Shown in pieces: positions 61,045-64,000 of a stretch of DNA of 64,000 bases (positions are counted from its first letter, which is position 1; each line of letters starts with the position of its first letter). The notes under the pieces are model-generated. The model was not told the DNA's origin, did not search any database, and saw only the letters and a list, made by a program, of their open reading frames with translations. This DNA comes from Anaerolineales bacterium (GTDB lineage: Bacteria > Chloroflexota > Anaerolineae > Aggregatilineales > J027), in NCBI GenBank assembly GCA_020634155.1, contig JACKCI010000002.1:1116001-1180000 (forward strand). Reading direction: 5' to 3'. Position numbers and translations under genes: made by a program.

Positions 61045-62125
61045 GACCAGCATACACGGCCTCCAAGCCTTGCAGCATGTGGCGCAGGGTATAGGTCGTT
61101 TCCACCAGTAACCGATAACGGGCACGTTGGATGTCCCCACGCTTGCGTGCCCGTTTGAGTATCAGCTCTTGTAAATCATCCACCGGAGCCGTCATCCCCA
61201 CTTCGGACAATATCCCAATCGGCGGCCCAATTACCCCCACCTCGCACGCTAAGGCTTCAATTGTGGGCAAACAAAAGGCCTCATGAATGGAGGTCGTTAA
61301 GAAGAAACGTGCTTCCTGATAATGGGTGGGCAGTTCGGGGTAGGGAATCCGCCCACGAAAAAAGACTCGGTCATCAATGCCAAGGCTCTGGGCTAGGCTT
61401 TCCAGTTCCCCGCGTAGTGGCCCATCCCCAATTAAAACCAGTGTGGCGCTGGGCAACTTCGCAAGCAACCGCAACAGGGCCGCTTGATTCTTAACGGGTG
61501 TCATCTCCCCGACATGGATGTACTCATAAGCGCGTTGGTCGCTTTGGGGCGGCTGAAAAAGCGTTGTATCAGTCCCAAGCGGCACCTCCACAATGGTATG
61601 GTGGCGCTCTGGGGCAACATAAACCGACAGCAGTTGCTTGATATAGCGGCTATGAGCGATGATACGGGTGGCGTCATGCAACGCTTGGCGCACGTGCCAT
61701 TGGGTGGTGATACTGAGTTGCAGGCCGTAGTTGATGTGCGGAAAACCGACCAACTCACCGCCAATGACACTCACCACCGTTGGAATGTTGAATTGCTTGC
61801 CGACCCAATGGCTGGCAACGGCGCTGTTGTCGGCCCCCCAAACGTGAATAACATCAAAAGCTTGGCTTTGGTGTTGCTGGGTCAGGAGTTGCTGAATTTG
61901 GCGTGTGATTGACCAACGGCGCAGCCCTTTGAGATTGGGGCTGCCACCGATGGGAAAGACTTGTGCATTATAGAGCCGATAGGGGGTCGGGTCGCTTGGA
62001 TACGTCAATGGGAACACGCGCACCGTGTGGCGTTCAGACAATCCCCGGATAACCTGCTGAACCAGCGGTGTGTGCCATTCATCCTCATGTGCCGAACATG
62101 CGGGCAACACAAGGCCGATGTTCAT
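61010..62125 (-). CDS. GT4-family glycosyltransferase
   Basis: 371-residue GT-B glycosyltransferase of the group 1 family. N-terminal Rossmann part includes VLPACSAHEDEWHTPLVQQ and VIHVWGADNSAVA; the C-terminal donor domain has YIHVGEMTPVKNQAALL, LVLIGDGPLRGELESLAQ and the ESL-type loop TTSIHEAFCLPTIEALACEVG with E-x7-E glutamates. It transfers a sugar from a nucleotide donor to an unknown acceptor. Starts with ATG at 62125, inside the stop of the BadF/GlcNAc-kinase-like gene (ATGA overlap). Confidence 0.88.
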   Translation of the reverse strand: MNIGLVLPACSAHEDEWHTPLVQQVIRGLSERHTVRVFPLTYPSDPTPYRLYNAQVFPIGGSPNLKGLRRWSITRQIQQLLTQQHQSQAFDVIHVWGADNSAVASHWVGKQFNIPTVVSVIGGELVGFPHINYGLQLSITTQWHVRQALHDATRIIAHSRYIKQLLSVYVAPERHHTIVEVPLGTDTTLFQPPQSDQRAYEYIHVGEMTPVKNQAALLRLLAKLPSATLVLIGDGPLRGELESLAQSLGIDDRVFFRGRIPYPELPTHYQEARFFLTTSIHEAFCLPTIEALACEVGVIGPPIGILSEVGMTAPVDDLQELILKRARKRGDIQRARYRLLVETTYTLRHMLQGLEAVYAGLSPSPTPPADH

Positions 62126-63108
62126 GATTTGAAACGCAACGCTCCGACACCTGTTTCTGCGAGCCGATTGACAATCTCATCCGTCAAAGTGCCATTTTGA
62201 TAGTGAGAGTAGATAACGGCCCCAATCACAGGCGGGTAGCGGGCAGGTTCAATGGTAGCCTTGGGAGCCAGCCCTAGCACTTGAGCATTAAACGAGTCCG
62301 TCAGATGCTCACCGGAACGGAACGCGCCTCCAATCAAGCCCACTGTAAAGTCTTCGCCAGCAATCCCCAAGCGTTTAATCACGGCACACACCGCCTGCCC
62401 CAGCTCATCACCTGCCTGCTTGAGGATTTCAATAGCAGCAACATCGCCTTGTTCAGCGCTCATGGATACATACTTGGAGAAGCTGGCAATCTGAGGTTTC
62501 TCAAATTCAGGGGTATAGGCATACGAGAGCATGTCTTCAGCCTTCTCTAGCTGATAGTGCTGCACCATATAATCGACCAAGGGGGTTTCGTCAATACGTC
62601 CATCCCATGCCTTGATCGCGGCACGGATGCCCTGCAAACCAATCCAATAGCCGCTGCCTTGGTCGGCTAAGATATAATCCCATCCCAAGGACTTGATCCG
62701 TGTGCCATTGGCATTGACGCCAAAGGCCGATGAACCCGTCCCCGCAATAACCACCACGCCCGGCTTACAAGCAGTGGCAGCGGCCCATGCAATAACAATA
62801 TCATTTTCGACATGTACAGTACCGCCAAGACCAATGGGGTCGATAAGGCCCTGAAATATCCTGTGGTTAGTTTCATTATTCAAACCAGCAAGACCAAAGG
62901 TAGCGGCGATGCAGTCTTCCAAGTGGTGACCGTTGTCTGTAACTAACCCTTGTATGACTTGGCGGAGGGCTTGGCCTGCGCTTTCCTCCCCAACCGCAAT
63001 ATAGTTGGAGGCTGAGGCTTGGGCGACATGGAGAACCTTGCCTTCCTCATCCGCTAAGACTGCAATTGTGCCTGTTGCGCCACCATCGACGCCAATCATA
63101 TACCGCAT
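62122..63108 (-). CDS. BadF/BadG/BcrA-type ATPase, N-acetylglucosamine-kinase-like
   Basis: 328-residue ASKHA-fold protein. Phosphate 1 motif MIGVDGGATGTIAVLAD, then FGLAGLNNETN and the phosphate 2/adenosine region VVIAGTGSSAFGVNANGTR, then ILADQGSGYWIGLQGIRAAI (DQGSG typical of eukaryote-like GlcNAc kinases). It probably phosphorylates an amino sugar such as GlcNAc with ATP, fitting the nearby sugar importer; other BadF-family activities are possible. Coupled by ATGA to the GT4 gene downstream. Confidence 0.85.
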   Translation of the reverse strand: MRYMIGVDGGATGTIAVLADEEGKVLHVAQASASNYIAVGEESAGQALRQVIQGLVTDNGHHLEDCIAATFGLAGLNNETNHRIFQGLIDPIGLGGTVHVENDIVIAWAAATACKPGVVVIAGTGSSAFGVNANGTRIKSLGWDYILADQGSGYWIGLQGIRAAIKAWDGRIDETPLVDYMVQHYQLEKAEDMLSYAYTPEFEKPQIASFSKYVSMSAEQGDVAAIEILKQAGDELGQAVCAVIKRLGIAGEDFTVGLIGGAFRSGEHLTDSFNAQVLGLAPKATIEPARYPPVIGAVIYSHYQNGTLTDEIVNRLAETGVGALRFKS

Positions 63109-63123
63109 AGTTGCTTTAACCTC

Positions 63124-63516
63124 TCAAGGAATTTTGCAATAACCATCTTCACAAACGGGCCGCCCCGCCAAGCGATTAATGGTATAGCGGCGGCGGGCAA
63201 CCCACGCATAGACTCGTGGCCCTAGCCAGTTCATCCCCGGTAGATACAGTAGGGGCAGCAGAAGCCACAAGAGGGGGAGGAAGCGTGCCAGATAGCGCAC
63301 AGCAAAAAAACCAATGAGTGTATCGCCTACTGGAGTAACGACGTGCATGGCCCCCATCAACGCCTCATATTCGAGGTGCGGGTAACGGGCCATCACCTGT
63401 TCTTGGTTTTGGGCATCCATTGGATTCAGCCGTTTGCGCCAGTCAAGCGCTTGCAAGACCTTGAGCGATTGTTGGCACAACACACACTGACCATCGTATA
63501 GCACTGTTACAGACAC
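63124..63516 (-). CDS. DCC-family thiol-disulfide oxidoreductase
   Basis: 130 residues with the DxxCxxC signature YDGQCVLCQQSLKVL at the N-terminus, a helical middle, a hydrophobic segment (~75-95, LARFLPLLWLLLPLLYLPG) and a C-terminal GRPVCEDGYC with two more Cys. The family (DUF393) is thought to act in thiol-disulfide exchange; the partner is unknown. The GTG at 63516 is chosen because GAGGAG lies nine bases upstream; the longest frame (63597) has no such site. Neighbours a sugar-kinase-like gene. Confidence 0.75.
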   Translation of the reverse strand: MSVTVLYDGQCVLCQQSLKVLQALDWRKRLNPMDAQNQEQVMARYPHLEYEALMGAMHVVTPVGDTLIGFFAVRYLARFLPLLWLLLPLLYLPGMNWLGPRVYAWVARRRYTINRLAGRPVCEDGYCKIP

Positions 63517-63629
63517 AGCCAAACACTCCTCGGTTAGGTTAATTATAACGTTCTTAAATTGCGTAAGCCATTTGCAGTGAGTACAATGAAACCACAATAG
63601 CCTGTAGTGGTAGCTGTAAAGGTCACATT

Positions 63630-64000
63630 ATGTCAACGCGCCGTTTTGAGGATGAAAATCCCGATTATCAAGGACAGTCCGACCCCGCCCGTCAATCGCG
63701 CCGTCGGACATCCAGCCGCCATGCCGCGCACATGCCCCGTACCCTTGCCCAAGTCCTTAACGAGGCGAATGATATGGTGGTACGCGGTGATTTGTCTGAG
63801 TTTGTTCCTTTACCAACAGGGTTTGACCCACTCGATGGCCTGATTGGTGGCGGTCTTCGCAAGACGGAGTTGGTGCTACTCGGTGGGGCGCAAGGCATTG
63901 GCAAAACCATTTGTGCTTTACAGATGGCTCGCAATATCGCCATGCGGAATGACCAATATGCTTTCTACCTGTCATATGAACACACTGAGACTCATCTCCT
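63630..64000 (+). CDS. RecA-fold ATPase, KaiC/DnaB-like (3' end outside window)
   Basis: The frame opens with ATG at 63630 (AAAGG upstream) and stays open to the window edge, encoding 123 whole codons. After a basic, Ser/Arg-rich N-terminus (~1-40) it shows TGFDPLDGLIGGGLRKTELV, the Walker A GGAQGIGKTICALQMA, and YAFYLSYEHTE at the next strand. This layout is typical of KaiC/RadA-like or replicative-helicase (DnaB C-terminal) ATPases. N-terminal DnaB helicase domains are missing, so a KaiC- or DnaB-C-like stand-alone protein is favoured. The rest lies beyond base 64000. Confidence 0.7.
   Translation, partial: MSTRRFEDENPDYQGQSDPARQSRRRTSSRHAAHMPRTLAQVLNEANDMVVRGDLSEFVPLPTGFDPLDGLIGGGLRKTELVLLGGAQGIGKTICALQMARNIAMRNDQYAFYLSYEHTETHL

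Overview
The window is a gene-dense bacterial chromosome segment of mid GC content, with about 48 protein genes, one tRNA and no rRNA, CRISPR array, transposase or phage module. No intergenic gap exceeds 300 bases. Its style suggests Chloroflexota, probably an Anaerolineae-like lineage: kinase-less and kinase-bearing sensors with repeated GAF domains, a REC-CpaE/TadZ ATPase, an A-adding-type tRNA nucleotidyltransferase with DHH and CBS domains, Ser/Thr kinase-ATPase-TPR regulators and GT39-like membrane proteins. This assignment is inference from gene families, not from a marker gene.

Layout. Bases 1-1231 hold the 3' part of a primary-type sigma-70 gene with its terminator. A plus-strand run follows (1343-8778): NTF2-like protein, small membrane protein, response regulator, isocitrate/isopropylmalate dehydrogenase homologue, DHH-CBS-tRNA nucleotidyltransferase, GNAT acetyltransferase, cupin, REC-GAF regulator and DUF2007 protein. 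Next come a GT39-like membrane protein (minus), an APC permease (plus), a transporter-like/HEAT/cyclic-nucleotide-binding fusion (minus), a REC-TadZ ATPase (plus) and an unknown protein (minus). Bases 17783-26468 are a three-gene sensor operon joined by ATGA overlaps. Its first two genes are GAF sensors without a kinase domain, and its third is an 1842-residue multi-GAF/PAS histidine kinase. Then follow a membrane MutS-like ATPase, a CAU tRNA, a membrane pyrophosphatase, a histone-deacetylase-family protein and ruvB-DUF2905-queA.

Bases 34118-37978 contain a Ser/Thr kinase-ATPase-TPR regulator whose 3' end is AT-rich, then a small gene and a truncated second copy of its beginning, cut off at a REP-like hairpin. 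From 37995 to 53314 nearly everything is on the minus strand: holA, a GT39-like protein, glutaredoxin, amidase, PIG-L deacetylase, metallo-hydrolase, adenosine deaminase, a PAS/GAF histidine kinase, two small membrane proteins, secA, a membrane-anchored repeat protein and mutM. The last part is carbohydrate-centred: a GT20 synthase, a PfkB-family kinase and an alpha/beta hydrolase (53465-56536), then a sugar ABC transporter (binding protein plus two permeases, one with an N-terminal PDZ-like extension, no ATPase), and on the minus strand a GT4 glycosyltransferase, a BadF/GlcNAc-kinase-like protein and a DCC thiol oxidoreductase. The window ends inside a KaiC/DnaB-like RecA-fold ATPase.

Most unusual items: the PDZ-like ABC permease fusion, the GAF sensor operon with kinase-less members sharing a truncated C-terminal segment, the transporter-HEAT-cNMP fusion, the lysine-free P-loop of the TadZ-like ATPase, the small gene pair broken at a hairpin repeat, and the two-repeat membrane protein between secA and mutM.
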